DNA from: Armigeres subalbatus
Lineage: Eukaryota > Arthropoda > Insecta > Diptera > Culicidae
Reading direction: 5' to 3'
DNA length: 64,000 nt
Assembly: GCF_024139115.2 (NCBI RefSeq)
Contig: NC_085141.1
Location: 245,263,047 to 245,327,046 of the forward strand
In this document: positions 1 through 11,099 of the stretch, one piece after another
Layout of the letters: every line of letters starts with the position of its first letter
How positions within the stretch are numbered: position 1 is the stretch's first letter
Notes under the pieces: model-generated
The model's database searches: none
Seen by the model: only the letters and a program-made list of their open reading frames with translations
Told to the model about the DNA's origin: nothing
Translations under genes and position numbers: made by a program

Positions 1-1155
1 TTGCTCTCTTCAGCTTCTTGGGATTTATTCAAACGACCACCGACTCTCATGATTCCATCCTTTGAAAGAAGCGGATTATACCACCGTAGAGGTGAATTAG
101 ATGGTAAAACGGTTTTATTGATGATCGCCTTCCATTCTCTACCGAAGACCTCATTTTGAACTCTTCTAACCAATACGTTTTCCGCTTGTCGCAGTTCTGC
201 GGTGGACAAGAACGACCCATCCTTCCTCTCTTCCCTTGGTTTGCGAAGTAATTTCATCAAACGCAGCCAATATGCAGTCCGACGGATCATGTCGGTGTAT
301 GATGCAAACCTTGCAATATATTGGTCATTGAACTCCGAATATGGTGACGCTGAGCTTGCAATTACCATCCGACGTTTTTCTTCCTCTCCTTCCTCTCCAA
401 AACTTGTAGGTGCTTTCGGCCAAAATTCTGATCGTAGTTCCAACCACGTTGGACCCTGCCACCAGAATCGGTTTTCCACGATTTCTGCTGGCGGAATTCC
501 CCTGGATATGAGATCAGCCGGATTGTCCACACCTGGTACGTGCCTCCAGTGACCCTTTTCGGTGATAGTTTGTATCTTCGTTACTCGGTTTGCCACGTAT
601 GTAGTCCACATCGTGGGAGTAGCTCCAATCCAACGTAGTACGCAAGTCGAATCGGTCCAAAAGTAGATGGTCATCGTAGATTTTAGGGAAGATTGAACCT
701 TCTCGTAGAGCTGAGCTGCTAGTAGTGCTCCACACAGTTCTAGCCGCGGAATCGATTGACATTTCAAGGGTGCTACACGTGACTTTGAGGTTAGAAGCCG
801 GACTAATACCGCTCCATCGACATTCTCACTCCTTACATAAACACATGCTCCGAAAGCTTTCTCTGACGCGTCCGAGAAGCAATGTATTTCGACAGATTTC
901 GCTCCAGGAATAATGACGCAGCGATCTATTGTGATCAGATTGAACGTCGGCAATTGACGGTGAAGCTTCTTCCAAGCCTCACCCACCGTGGAAGGAAGTG
1001 GTTGATCCCAGTCGAGTTTTTGATCATCTTTGTCCTGAACTGACCACAAATACTGCATAAATATCTTTGCAGTTGTAATCGCGGCTCCCAGTAGCCCTAA
1101 TGGATCGAAAAGTGTAGCGATTATTGACAAAACTTGGCGTTTTGTATATTCCTTA
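1..1155 (-). pseudogene. BEL/Pao pol, RNase H to integrase N-terminal part (fragment)
   Basis: Reading the minus strand from about 1150 down to the window edge gives an open frame typical of BEL/Pao pol. It has the RT-RNase H connection around ATLFDPLGLLG (near 1125-1085), an RNase H region with FSDASEKAFGA and then IPRLELCGALLAAQLY (about 865-700), and the linker DNPADLISRG (about 535-505) followed by a WW.GP.WL motif that leads into the integrase zinc-binding region. The catalytic integrase core would lie beyond base 1. The frame is offset from the upstream RT fragment at 1156-1437, so there is a frameshift near 1157. This part of pol would degrade the RNA template and begin the integrase. 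The element is a disabled copy. Confidence 0.85.
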
Positions 1156-1437
1156 TCAATATTCTTCCTCTGGAGGGATTTTAAATTGGAATCTTAAGAC
1201 ATCTGTCTCTGGAACCCAGGTCAGCCCTAGGGTTTTCACTGAGGAATCGAAACCAAGATTGACCTCAACAGACAGTGGGATTGCCAGATCCTCAGGAGCA
1301 ACACCTTCCAGTATCTTAGTATTGTTAGAAGCCAATTTTCTAAGCTGAAATCCGCCACTTGCCATCATTTCGTTAAGTTGCCTTTGGAGAATAGCAGCCG
1401 TAGCAGCGTCGTCCGCTTCCGTGATGACATCGTCCAT
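1156..1437 (-). pseudogene. BEL/Pao pol, RT YMDD region (frameshifted fragment)
   Basis: A 93-codon fragment that begins at the end of the RT palm. The bases just upstream encode YMDDV, the BEL form of the catalytic RT box, and the fragment continues through RQLNEMMASGGFQLRKLASN and NTKILEGV, the usual BEL/Pao palm-thumb sequence. It is separated from the RT fragment at 1451-1870 by a frameshift near 1440-1455, and from the RNase H frame by another near 1157. Both are consistent with single-base changes. It shares strand and order with its neighbours, so it belongs to the same element. Confidence 0.85.
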
Positions 1438-1450
1438 GTATACATCTTCT

Positions 1451-1870
1451 TCAGCAAGCCCGTGCTGCTAATGGGAAACGTGTTTTCTCATCTTGGGCCA
1501 GTTGTTTGACTGTACGTGTGGCTAGAAAAGGAGCTGGCTTGGTTCCATGCGTGTTGAGCTCATATACCCCAACTTCCTCAATCGGTGAAGATCTCCACAG
1601 AATACATTGGAGTGGTCTATCTGCTTCGCAAATATTGATTTGACGGAACATTTTTTCCACATCAGACACCAACATGATTTGTCGAGTACGGCTTCGCAAA
1701 ATTATTGACCTCAAGTCCTCTTGAATCACTGGCCCCACCAGCAAAACATCATTCAGTGAGACTCCCGACGCCGTCTTGCAGGAAGCGTCAAACACTACTC
1801 GTACCTTGGTGGTGGTTGATGCCTCTTTAACCACCGAATGATGCGGCAAATAGCATCGTTGGACCGTTGC
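1451..1870 (-). pseudogene. BEL/Pao pol, RT fingers-palm (fragment)
   Basis: The fragment follows the gag-protease frame directly and in the same frame, after a stop codon at 1871-1873. It contains LPHHSVVKEAS, VRVVFDASCKT, DVEKMFRQI (the first catalytic Asp of RT lies here) and HGTKPAPFLATRT. These are hallmark BEL/Pao RT blocks in the expected order. The stop that divides it from the upstream frame is a nonsense codon rather than a gene boundary, because homology continues across it. Its 3' end is a frameshift into the YMDD fragment. Confidence 0.88.
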
Positions 1871-4129
1871 CTAAGTAGCCTGGTCATTTTTCCTCATATG
1901 ACCCATGGCGAGATATTCATTCATGAATGCGATGTATTGTTCTCGTAAATTGGAATCTCGTGCCAATCTGCGCTCTGTTCCCTGAAGCCGTCGGTTGGCG
2001 ATGGCCCACGATTCGCCCAAGCTCGGATGAATATCTTCGTTCTTTGGCAGTGTAACGGTGTACCGACTGTCCTGCTCACGATGAACTGTGTGCTGGTATT
2101 GCTCCTCACAGTATCGCTCCTCCATAGAATATGCCTTTTCCGAACCAAGTTCTTCACATTGCCAAAAACGCTCCAAAAGCAAGTCCAGACCTTCGGAGGT
2201 TGAAATATTGCAGCTTAGTTGTAGAGAATTTGAAGCAATTGACGTGCCTCCACAAACGACCCATCCAAATACCGAGTCGTTGAGTGTTGGTAGCTGTTCC
2301 CCTAATGAAATCCGTCTGCCTGTCTCAAAGAAGTCGAAGAACGACTCAATCCCGAGCACGATGTCCACTTCCTTAGACTCAAAAAAGGCAGGATCCGCTA
2401 ATTCGATCCCACTTGGAATTGACCAGCCATCAATTTTGACCGAAATCGTCGGAAGGTTTACTGTTACCTTTGGTAAGATAAGGAAGTCCAGCTCTCGCGA
2501 GAATGGGGAGACTCGCGAGCGCACCATAGCTCGAACCCGTTGCTTAACCTTTGTTGAAGCTTGTCCGATGCCAAGGACCGAAATATCCACCTTATTTCGA
2601 GTCACTTTCATACGCTGGCACAACCGTTCTGTTAAAAAATTGCTCTCGGAGCCGGAATCCAGAAGAGCACGTGCCAGGTGCTGGTTACCATTGTTGTCCA
2701 CCATAACGATGATTGCTGTAGCCAGCAAGACTTGAGAGGAGTATTGCTGTGCCGCATTTGAAACCGTTGTATTCGTGGCTGCCGTATTAGCCATTTGAGA
2801 CGAATTTAGATTTGGAGCCCCTTGCCCTTCCCTGTTGGAAGATGGAATGTTGCCCTTTGCAACCGCTGTGACCTTGCCTTCACCACCCCTTTCTGGCTTA
2901 AAGCAAACCAAGGTGTGATGACGACCCTTGCAGTTCCTGCACAAGTACTTGGATTGGCATTCCCGCGCCAAATGCCCCGGCCTGAAGCAGTTTCGGCAGA
3001 GGGAGTAAGTTCTCAGCAGGCCGTCCCTGTCTGAGACCGATAACCGTTGGAAAGAATTGCACTGGAACAGCGGATGATTTCCCGAACAAGCTACGCAGCG
3101 CCCCCCGGACGCTTGAGCCGAAGTAAAACTTGTTCGTGAAACGGATGGCTTCTGTTTCGCTGGTGGTTGCTGAACACCCCTAGTGTCCAGCGATTTGGCT
3201 GTCATTGACTCCAGAACGTGTACTCGCCGGTTGAGAAACTCTCTCAGTTCATCTAGAGAATCGGTTTCTTTGGACGATGAAAACTCTTCCCATCCCCTCC
3301 GTGTCACTGGATCCAAGCGTGACGTAAGAATATTCACCAGCAGTAAGTCCTTGTACTCCGCTGGCTGGACAACCTGGTCGAGAGTTCGAACAATTCGCTC
3401 AAAACCTTCCAACAGCGAATGTAGTTCCCCAATGGATTCCTTGGAAAGCGATGGCAATGATAGCAGCGATTGAATCTGCCGTTTCTTCAACTGCTTGCTG
3501 TTGTTGTAACGTTTCAGTAGCATATCCCATGCTACTTGATAGTTTGCCTTGGTTACCTGTAGCGGATCGATCAGGCTCCGTGGTTCCCCTTGAAGGCATC
3601 CTTTTAAGTAATGGAACTTTTCCACTTCTGGCAGGTCCGGCTTCCAATGGATGAGCGAGGTGAAGAGGTCTCGGAAACTCAACCATTCGTCGATGTCTCC
3701 GTTGAAACTTTGTAGCTTGATTTGGGGCAAGCGAACGTTGTCCAGCGCACCCTGCACAGAAGTGTCATGTGTCCGCACACTCTGGTCTAGCAGCAAAGGT
3801 TCCTTTCTTTCCTTCGCTTGATCAACGAGAAAAGACTTAGCCTCATAAAACCGGTTGTTGAACTCCCGCCTTTCCTTGTCATAAGTCTCGTCTTCCTTGT
3901 AGTCGTCATGGGACTTGATCTCGACTAACGTTTCCGAAAATTTATCCCAAATGTTCTCCAACTTCTCAAGTCGGACTTCCACCTGAGAAAGCTTCGTATC
4001 CTCCTTGAAGTTCTCGATGAATTCCCAAATGTCCTGCAGCAAAGACTGTGACTCCATAAGCCTAGCTATAAGCTGCTTCAACGACGGTTTCTTGGCGGAC
4101 GATCCGGCTGGCGGCATGGCTGACGTCAC
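1871..4129 (-). CDS. BEL/Pao gag plus aspartic protease frame
   Basis: A 752-codon frame. The first ATG is at 4117, four codons after the open start. The N-terminal 110 residues are charged and predicted helical. A capsid-like region follows with LPQIKLQSFNGD, a conserved BEL/Pao gag signature. Near residues 340-410 are Cys/His knuckles (CVACSGNHPLFQC, CRNCFRPGHLAREC, CRNCKGRHHTLVC), then a retroviral-type protease with LLDSGSESNFL around residue 490. The frame stops at 1871-1873, where the RT would begin, so gag-protease is intact but pol is not. BEL elements normally make one gag-pol frame; this one is interrupted. The product would package element RNA in cytoplasmic particles. No LTR was delimited in the window. 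Confidence 0.9.
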   Translation of the reverse strand: MTSAMPPAGSSAKKPSLKQLIARLMESQSLLQDIWEFIENFKEDTKLSQVEVRLEKLENIWDKFSETLVEIKSHDDYKEDETYDKERREFNNRFYEAKSFLVDQAKERKEPLLLDQSVRTHDTSVQGALDNVRLPQIKLQSFNGDIDEWLSFRDLFTSLIHWKPDLPEVEKFHYLKGCLQGEPRSLIDPLQVTKANYQVAWDMLLKRYNNSKQLKKRQIQSLLSLPSLSKESIGELHSLLEGFERIVRTLDQVVQPAEYKDLLLVNILTSRLDPVTRRGWEEFSSSKETDSLDELREFLNRRVHVLESMTAKSLDTRGVQQPPAKQKPSVSRTSFTSAQASGGRCVACSGNHPLFQCNSFQRLSVSDRDGLLRTYSLCRNCFRPGHLARECQSKYLCRNCKGRHHTLVCFKPERGGEGKVTAVAKGNIPSSNREGQGAPNLNSSQMANTAATNTTVSNAAQQYSSQVLLATAIIVMVDNNGNQHLARALLDSGSESNFLTERLCQRMKVTRNKVDISVLGIGQASTKVKQRVRAMVRSRVSPFSRELDFLILPKVTVNLPTISVKIDGWSIPSGIELADPAFFESKEVDIVLGIESFFDFFETGRRISLGEQLPTLNDSVFGWVVCGGTSIASNSLQLSCNISTSEGLDLLLERFWQCEELGSEKAYSMEERYCEEQYQHTVHREQDSRYTVTLPKNEDIHPSLGESWAIANRRLQGTERRLARDSNLREQYIAFMNEYLAMGHMRKNDQAT

Positions 4130-5615
4130 AGTGCACCGGTAACAGAACGAGAGAGATGGAGGTGTAATATTCCGCGTATACGCCTAGCTCGGCTGGCATA
4201 TACTATCGTGTTCACTAACCTGGCGAAACAGGCTGTTGTGCCTAACAAAACGTTTCAATCACAGAGCACTAATAATCCAAATATCTCGCACGTCAGCCAG
4301 TCGTCTCAGCAGTTTGTAAGCAGTAGGGAGTGAAGAGGAGGAATAGGCGATGTAATAATCAAAATAAGTTAGTATTATGTATGGTATGCTTCGACTGGAC
4401 ATATACTTGTTCTTTAACATTTACCTGTGAGACAAGTTTCAGCACTAGTCCAGCGAATGTCTTTCTGGTTGCCTCCAGTTCCAGCACCATGCAGTCCAAC
4501 TAGCGACGAAATCAGTTCATTTGCGATGAAATCAAGCCTCCAAAAATCCGAAATCCAAATCTCGACGAGTGTGTGCATGCGTTTTATGGAAGATTGCAGG
4601 TGTTAGAATTTTGTAGTTCCCTAGGATCGGCTGGACATATAGTAAGCAGTCTTCACTAACCTGACCAAAAGTCGCGCAATGGATGTCCAAGCAAATCCGT
4701 GATGTCCTCAAAGCGTAATGGTGGATATCCTTTCTTCCATTGAAAAACTGATCCTTTGTCGCGTTAATCCTTTATCGTGTCGATTGCACAAGAACAACCC
4801 CTTTGTTCAACACTTGGCGGCTAAGATGGCACCGATTTGCGCCGTTTTTCCGTATCTGCACACCTGCACCGACAGCGTCCTATTCGAGCTTCCGTTGATC
4901 TTCCCTGGTGCCATCCGGCTCGAAGGACCACAATGTGCGAACCTTTCTGATTACCTTATCTTCGATTGAGTGGAATGAGCCCTTTAGTATGGTTCGACAT
5001 CGACCGTTGGATGGAGAGGGAAGCGGGGATCCAGCGGAGACTGAGGCATCAGTCTAGTTCAACTCCGAAGCTCTTGGGTATAAATCCTTTAATCCGGGAG
5101 CATCCACCAGGATCACATGCACGGTTATTCCAAAATAAATTAAGCACATCTCATCGTTGGAATAGCTTAAAACATTTATTAAAAATACACTTTATAGAGG
5201 AGACACAAACATCATGCACTTTACTACTATGTATTTGGACTTAAAAACTAACGAATTAAAAAACTGCGTATGGGCTCGTTACCCAGTGTTCTTATCGGGG
5301 AACCAAATCCAACTGTCGATCGAGCATCCTTCAGTCGAGGTCAAGGTTCGGTTGTAAAGAGCCGATAAATGCTGACCGGAGAGTGAGGGACTCACTCTCT
5401 ATCGCCTCTATCGGTTACCTATCCAGTTGCTGGTGCCTATGCAATACATGCGTGGATGGTGATGATGTTCTACGGATGGCGATTCGTAAAGCACATGTAG
5501 AGATTGGACAAATCAAGCATCCGAAAGATATTCAATTTGCAAAAAAAGAGAGCTAACCGCGGTGGAGGTTGGTACTCGGATTCTGATGGCTTTTCCGCAA
5601 ACGTGACCTTTAAGT
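4130..5615. other. Probable BEL leader/5' LTR zone, not resolved
   Basis: This stretch lies upstream of the minus-strand BEL gag start and has no convincing coding frame. It probably holds the untranslated leader and perhaps the 5' LTR, but I found no second LTR copy, so the end cannot be fixed. Three related motifs occur near 4190-4225, 4388-4425 and 4628-4665, each with a CTGG.CATATA core followed by ACCTG. On the minus strand each gives CAGGT followed by a splice-donor-like sequence. Confidence 0.35.
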
Positions 5616-5688
5616 GGTCTTGTTGTGTAGGGGATATCACGCCTATCTAGAGAGTAGGAGATTGAGGGTTCGAGTCCCTCCAAGACAC
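5616..5688 (+). tRNA. tRNA-like Pol III unit, AGA in anticodon position (possible SINE head or tRNA pseudogene)
   Basis: A 73-base cloverleaf can be drawn. The acceptor stem pairs at six of seven positions (5617-5622 with 5681-5686; the first pair is G-A). The D arm is GTG/CAC (5625-5627, 5638-5640). The anticodon stem has five pairs (5642-5646 with 5654-5658, one G-T) and a seven-base loop with AGA at 5649-5651. The T arm is perfect (5664-5668 with 5676-5680, loop TTCGAGT). The B box GGTTCGAGTCC is canonical and the A box matches at 10 of 11 positions. A T5 terminator follows at 5697-5701. AGA would read Ser codons, but tRNA-Ser has a long variable arm and here it is five bases, so a functional tRNA-Ser is unlikely. 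Confidence 0.5.
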
Positions 5689-6029
5689 GTGGATTCTTTT
5701 TCGCAAATTTCATATCAATTTGTCTATTTCGAAACATGTGCTGTGCATATGCACAGTCAAGATATTTAACAAAAAAAAATGGTTTTCGTACGGCCGAGTT
5801 GCCGAATAATATGCGATTAATTGTAATCCTTCTCATCCAGTTTGTTCGACAATTCACAGGCACTGTAGTCTGTTCTTTCCGTCCTTGCATACTTTACTAG
5901 AGAGTGTTTCGAACTTAAAATTAAAAAATTTTGATCGATTAACAATCTGTATGTATAATTAATTTGGTAAAATGGTATTCACGCTTGATTCTAACTAACT
6001 AGTACGTATCAAATTGATGTCAGCTCAGA

Positions 6030-7170
6030 ATCCAAATATTCGTGCCATTTATGGTTAATACCACATCTAAAACAAATCGATAGATCTAAGGGCCTTATTC
6101 CAAGATTTTTTTGTGGATGGCAAAGAACTTATGCTTGAAACACATCCTATTGTTCGGGGCTTATAGGGTTCGTATCGTATTTAAAACCAGACGACACATC
6201 TTTTTGGTAACGCATGTGGATCAAAATGCTTTTCTTTGGGATTTTTTATGACCAAGAACTTAGTACACATTCTATTCTATGTACCATAAGAAACAGGTCG
6301 AAAGACCTTTGGTTACACGTGTAGATCTAAAAGCCTTACTCCAGGAATTTCTCGGATGACCAAGAATTTATGATGTGTATAGGGTGTCGAATAAGTTCGA
6401 TAACACTTTCAAAATATGTTTAAAAAAATTAGATTAAATTATTTATTAGCCTGGTTTCATTGTATTGTTTATAAGAAAGATCTGCATGGGCATTTTGTTA
6501 AAGATTTTGAAAATTACCGTCTTGAACTGATCCAAGTTGCTGACCTTGTATTCGTTCAGCTTCGACATTACAAAGGATCAAACAAAAAAGTTTAGAGAGT
6601 TTATATCCGGGAAGCTGGAAGGCCGCAAAGTTTTGTCCAGAAAGTCCCCATATTAGGTTCAAATCGCATTTTTCGTGTATAAAGGGACACCGTCCTATTG
6701 AAACACGTAGTGCTCATTTCCGTAGTGGCACAGAGCCAGAGCCAAACCTCAGTTTTGTAGTACAATGGTTTCGGCCTTCAAAAACTTCAAATTACGATGC
6801 CCTGATACTTTTTTAACGCGTGTAATATACAAACAACAAGTGACAGAATATCAACACCACACACATTCGTTAGGGTATATATGCAGCTAAGGCTGACATC
6901 AATACTAAAACAGAATATGTATATGGGACATACATACACAATTATCAAACATTTATATTCGAACTTATTTATCACCCTGTACACAATCTATTCTCTGTGC
7001 CACAAGGAACATACATCACATGGTCACCCCAAGGAACCAATGGTTACGCATGTAGATCTAAAGGCCTTACTCCAGGAATTTCTTGGATGACCAAGAAGTT
7101 ATAATGTGTACACATTCTATTCTCTGTACCACAAGAAGCATGTACCATATATTTGAAACAGGTCGATAGA
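6030..7170 (+). repeat. Diverged tandem repeat, interrupted
   Basis: Copies of a unit with the core GTAGATCTAAA.GCCTTACTCC, then a GATGACCAAGAA stretch, then CACATTCTATTCT.TGTACC, recur near 6069, 6200, 6310 and 7045. Spacing is about 100-120 bases. The series is interrupted between about 6385 and 6960 by unrelated AT-rich sequence that begins GGTGTCGAATAAG. No coding frame is supported. Confidence 0.6.
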
Positions 7171-7428
7171 TTGCGCGACAATAAAAAAAACAATTTTCGA
7201 TCAAAAGCAGTTTTTGACGCGGATTTTTTTTACACGGAAAAATTTACACTGTTTTTCAAAAAGGTCGCAAACCACGTAAAACACGCGAAAAATCGGTTTT
7301 CAGTTATGTCGTTTTTTACGCGATTTTTGGCATTTACGCGGTTTTGATTTACGGGGAACGTATCCCTAGCGTAAAAACCGACTCCAGTGTACTTAGTTTA
7401 TACGGAACAGCTGGACTCATATGAATGA

Positions 7429-7760
7429 ATGATAAAGGTAAATTGGTCGCTGAAGGAAGAAGCACTTTGCAAGCCCAGAATAATACCAAGGAAAGCTTTC
7501 AAGGACAAAATGGAATTAGAGCTGGATCGTTTGAAGAAATCCGGAATAGTTACAAAAGCATTTATTTTGGATGGGAAACGGGGAACCCCAATAATACCGG
7601 TTCTAAAAAATAGTTCAACCATTCTACTTTGACGTCTCGAACAAACATTTTCAGAAAAAAACATCGTCATCCTTTACCTATCATCGATACAGTTTTGGCC
7701 GCTACACAAGGAGTCACACATCATACTAAGCTGGATCTCAAGAATGCTTATTATAAAAAG
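7429..7760 (+). pseudogene. Ty3/Gypsy pol (RT fingers) relic
   Basis: The plus strand encodes a run of RT-like sequence: KDKMELELDRLKKSGIVTK and then GTPIIPVLK, and after a stop and frame change HPLPIIDTVLAATQ and TKLDLKNAYY (near 7670-7755). These are the conserved first RT blocks of Gypsy-group pol. The catalytic YxDD region and the rest of pol are absent. It is a short, old fragment that differs in sequence from the intact Gypsy element at 20570-30749. Confidence 0.75.
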
Positions 7761-8590
7761 AAACCAAGAAACCCCTGAGTACGCATCGAGGGGTGTTTCC
7801 TGCCCCCACGCGGATAAGACCACAATCGTCTATCAGTACTGTTCTTCAATGGGTAAGCTCAGTGAGCTATTACCGCCAGTAAATGCGTCAAAGGACACGT
7901 CTACAGATGGAGGCACCAGTTCAGGAAGCTTGATTTGAGACTTTCTTAGGTAAGAGCATGGTACTCTCCAACAGTTGATATTTATCCTGGTCAGTCCTTG
8001 CGAATACTGAGAAAGGGAAATGATAATTAGTTAGACACCTACTCAAGAAAGATGCTGAGAACTCTAAGACCTCTCATTACAACAAATGTTCAACTCAATG
8101 AACGCAGTGGTTCTACTCCCCAACAAAAAAAAAGACCTCTTATAGGATGCGAGTGAATTTTGCGTAAATACAAAACTAACGTTTCTGATAGTGAAGTTAC
8201 GCAAAATGGATCTGGTAACACACGGTCTCTTTGACAGAACGATCTTATTTCAAAATCAGTATTTTCAAAATGCCAATACATTAAAGTATAGGTTTCCCCA
8301 AGTTCATTTACAAAATGTTCTATCGTGGGTCATTTTTCCATACATTTTGGGGGGTTAAAATTGCTATTTTTCAAGACTAGTGGACCTGACAGACGTTGTC
8401 CTGGAATCAAGGAATCAAGCAAATCCATCCAGTCGTTTTTTTCATTTTAATTCCATACATAGAAGATAAAAGATAAATAAATAGATTTGTATAGAATTTG
8501 CACTTAAAAAATACTGAAAACCCTAATTAGTCCACCTAGCAGTGATGATGCGTTCGTTCAAAAGGGTTGGGAAGCATATAAGAAAAGTCT
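7761..8590. other. No gene recognised
   Basis: Short spurious frames only. I see no domain, RNA gene or clear repeat boundary. Confidence 0.4.
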
Positions 8591-10310
8591 AAAATAACAC
8601 TTACAGGTGTTACTCATTGTGAAATTTCCTGCCGAACAAAACTTGTTGCAAGCGAATCGGATGAGCATAAATACCAAAAAAGTGATTTTTCCTATACAAA
8701 TTAGTATTTTGGTCATAGGTGTTGAACTTAAAGTTCAATTTGAACAATTTTTAATGGGAAACTATGGGACAGTACTCCCCGACGAATGCAACTTTTGACC
8801 AGCATATCGGTTTAGGTTAAGTACCAAGTGAATAAGGTTAAGTGATTGAGCTTTTTGCACGGGTATTGCGTATAAAAAAAACGTTAATTGACCTCAACTT
8901 GTGAGCCCATAGTCCAATCCGACCAATTTTCAATAAGAAATAATGGGATAGAATTCTGCGTAGAATGCAACCTGTTGCGAGTTAATCGGTTAAATATAAG
9001 CTCTCGAAAAATGCTTAAGTTTTTGAAATGAATTGTTGGCAAAAAAAATGTATTGTGGTCATAACTTCTGAGCCCATAGTGCAAGCTGTCCCCTTTTTCA
9101 ACAGAAAACAAAAAGACAGTATTTCCCGTCGATTGCAACTTGTTGCAAGCAAATGCCAGAAATATAAGTAAGTTCTTTGCACGGATTCCGCTTATAAAAA
9201 CAGGAACAGGCAAGAATGGGGCATGATTTCCCGTCGAGTCCACTTAGTGTACGAGAAAGGCAATAATAGTGTTTTGACGATAACCTCTTAGCCAATTGTT
9301 CGATCTGGCCAATTTTCAATATAAAACAATGGAACAGGATTCTCCGTCGAATGCAACCTGTTGCGAGTAAATCAGCTTTGGGTAAGTACAAAAAAGTGAG
9401 CTGGACATTTTTACGTGCTTTTTTATAGAAAAAAAAAGTATTCCGACCATAACTTTTGAGCCCATAGTCCGATGTGGCCAAAAACAGTGTTTTTGGTCAC
9501 ACTTTACAGTTTCACTTTACAGTGCACTGTAATGTGGATTCGAGAATACTCATTTAAGGACTCCATGTCTAACGCAACTTGTTGCGAGCAAATCAAATGA
9601 AGTCGGATCCATAGGTGGATCTGGCCCATTTTCGATTAAAACCCCATATTAATCCACTTAGCGCCTTTCTCGATTCAATTGTTTGGTTTCGCCGTAGTGT
9701 GATAAACATCATAAATAATTGCCTAACTGGTTAAGAATTACTATATGAAAAAGTCTTTAATGCTTTTCGTTTTTCGTGTGCACACACACACATACACACG
9801 GACTGACAGACATTTGTTCAGTTCGACGAGCTGAGTCGATTGATATATAACACCATGGGTCTCCGAGACTTCTATAATAAATATTTTTTGGGGTGAAATG
9901 AAAGCCTTTCGGTACAACTTTGTTGTACGAGAAAGGCAAAAAACAATGGGACAGAATTCTCCATCTGTTGCTTTTTGTGGCTGAAAAATAGGTGAGATTT
10001 TTTTACGCGGTTTTCGCGTAAAAAAATAAGTTTTCACCATAACTTCGAAACTCATAGCAAGATCACGGCAATTTTAAATAGAAAGCAATGAATGCAATTT
10101 ATTTCGAGCAAATTGTATAAGGGTAAGTATTGAAAAAATCGGTGAGACTATCTCACACGCTATTGACGTAAAAAATGTATTTTGACTAAACTTATTACCA
10201 AAGTCCGATGTGGCCAATTTTCAATAGAAAGCAATGAGAAAGGATTCCCCGTCGAATGTAACGACTAAAAATGGGCAAGACTTTTTTCGCACACACTGAA
10301 CTGATTCGAT
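8590..10310 (-). repeat. Diverged interspersed/tandem repeat family, about 170-220 bp units
   Basis: The motif GAATGCAAC.TGTTGCGAG.AAATC recurs near 8640, 8785, 8967, 9132, 9348, 9570 and 10090. It alternates with a CATAACTT.TGAGCCCATAGTC block (near 8895, 9060, 9285, 9450, 10040 and 10195) and CAATTTTCAATA.AAA.CAATGG. Spacing varies from about 165 to 220 bases. The copies are too diverged to be a young satellite. The small reading frames here simply repeat the same translation and are not genes. Confidence 0.75.
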
Positions 10311-10778
10311 TTGTATAAAACACAATGGGGAGACCTTCGATAAAAAGTTTGTTTTTGAAAAGAACATATCCCGAGTAGACGAAAATAGCTCAATAATATC
10401 AAATGTTGATAAGATAGCAAAATGAGATATGGACATGATTGATATAAAAGATAAAAGATCAGACGATAATATCAAAATTTTGCACTAAAATATCATTAGA
10501 AGATCAAGTTATGTTATTTGTAATAAGTGATCAATATCATGTGCCATTAGTTTGTTCTTATCCATAGCATATCGAGATATTTAAATGATATTTCGGTGCA
10601 AATTTTTGATATTGTTGCCTGTTCTTTTATCTCTTATATCTATCAAGTCCATATCATGTTTTGTTATTCTGTTCATGGCTTCTGCCCGGGATAGCCTTTC
10701 GGTACATTGAATGTACGAGAAATGTTCGACAGATGCTTAAAAGTTACTTTATTTTAGGGAGAAACTAAACCAACATAT

Positions 10779-11064
10779 ATCTTCTTCTTCTTCGTATTGG
10801 CATTACATCCCCAACTGGGACATTGTCGCCTCGCAGCTAAGTGTTCATTAAGCACTTGTTAACTGCGCATGTGTTAACTGCGAGGTTTCTAAGCCGAGTT
10901 ACCATTTTTGCATTCGTATATCATGAGGCTAACACGATGATACATTTATGCCCAGAGAAGTTGAGAAATTTCCAATCCGAAAATTTCCTAGACTGGACCG
11001 GGAAACGAACCCAGCTACCTTCAGCATGGTCTTGCTTTGTAGCCGCGCATCTTACCACACGACC
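10779..11064 (-). mobile_element. tRNA-derived SINE, Feilai type
   Basis: On the minus strand the unit starts at 11064 with a tRNA-like head: an A-box-like GTGGTAAGATGCGCGG and a B box GGTTCGTTTCC about 50 bases on. It ends at 10779 in (GAA)n, seen on the plus strand as CTTCTTCTTCTTC. It is flanked by an exact 9-bp duplication, CCAACATAT, at 10770-10778 and 11065-11073. The structure and the tail match the Feilai SINE family known from Aedes. Such elements are transcribed by RNA polymerase III and mobilised by LINE machinery in trans. Confidence 0.88.
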
Positions 11065-11099
11065 CCAACATATGTACCATGTATAACTTTTTAAGAGAT

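Noticed and set aside
2088..3686. Plus-strand and alternative minus-strand frames over the BEL gag region
   Set aside because: Shadows of the gag-protease frame at 1871-4129.
5513..5890. 125-codon minus-strand frame over the tRNA-like unit
   Set aside because: The middle is the antisense translation of the tRNA-like sequence; a known type of false protein.
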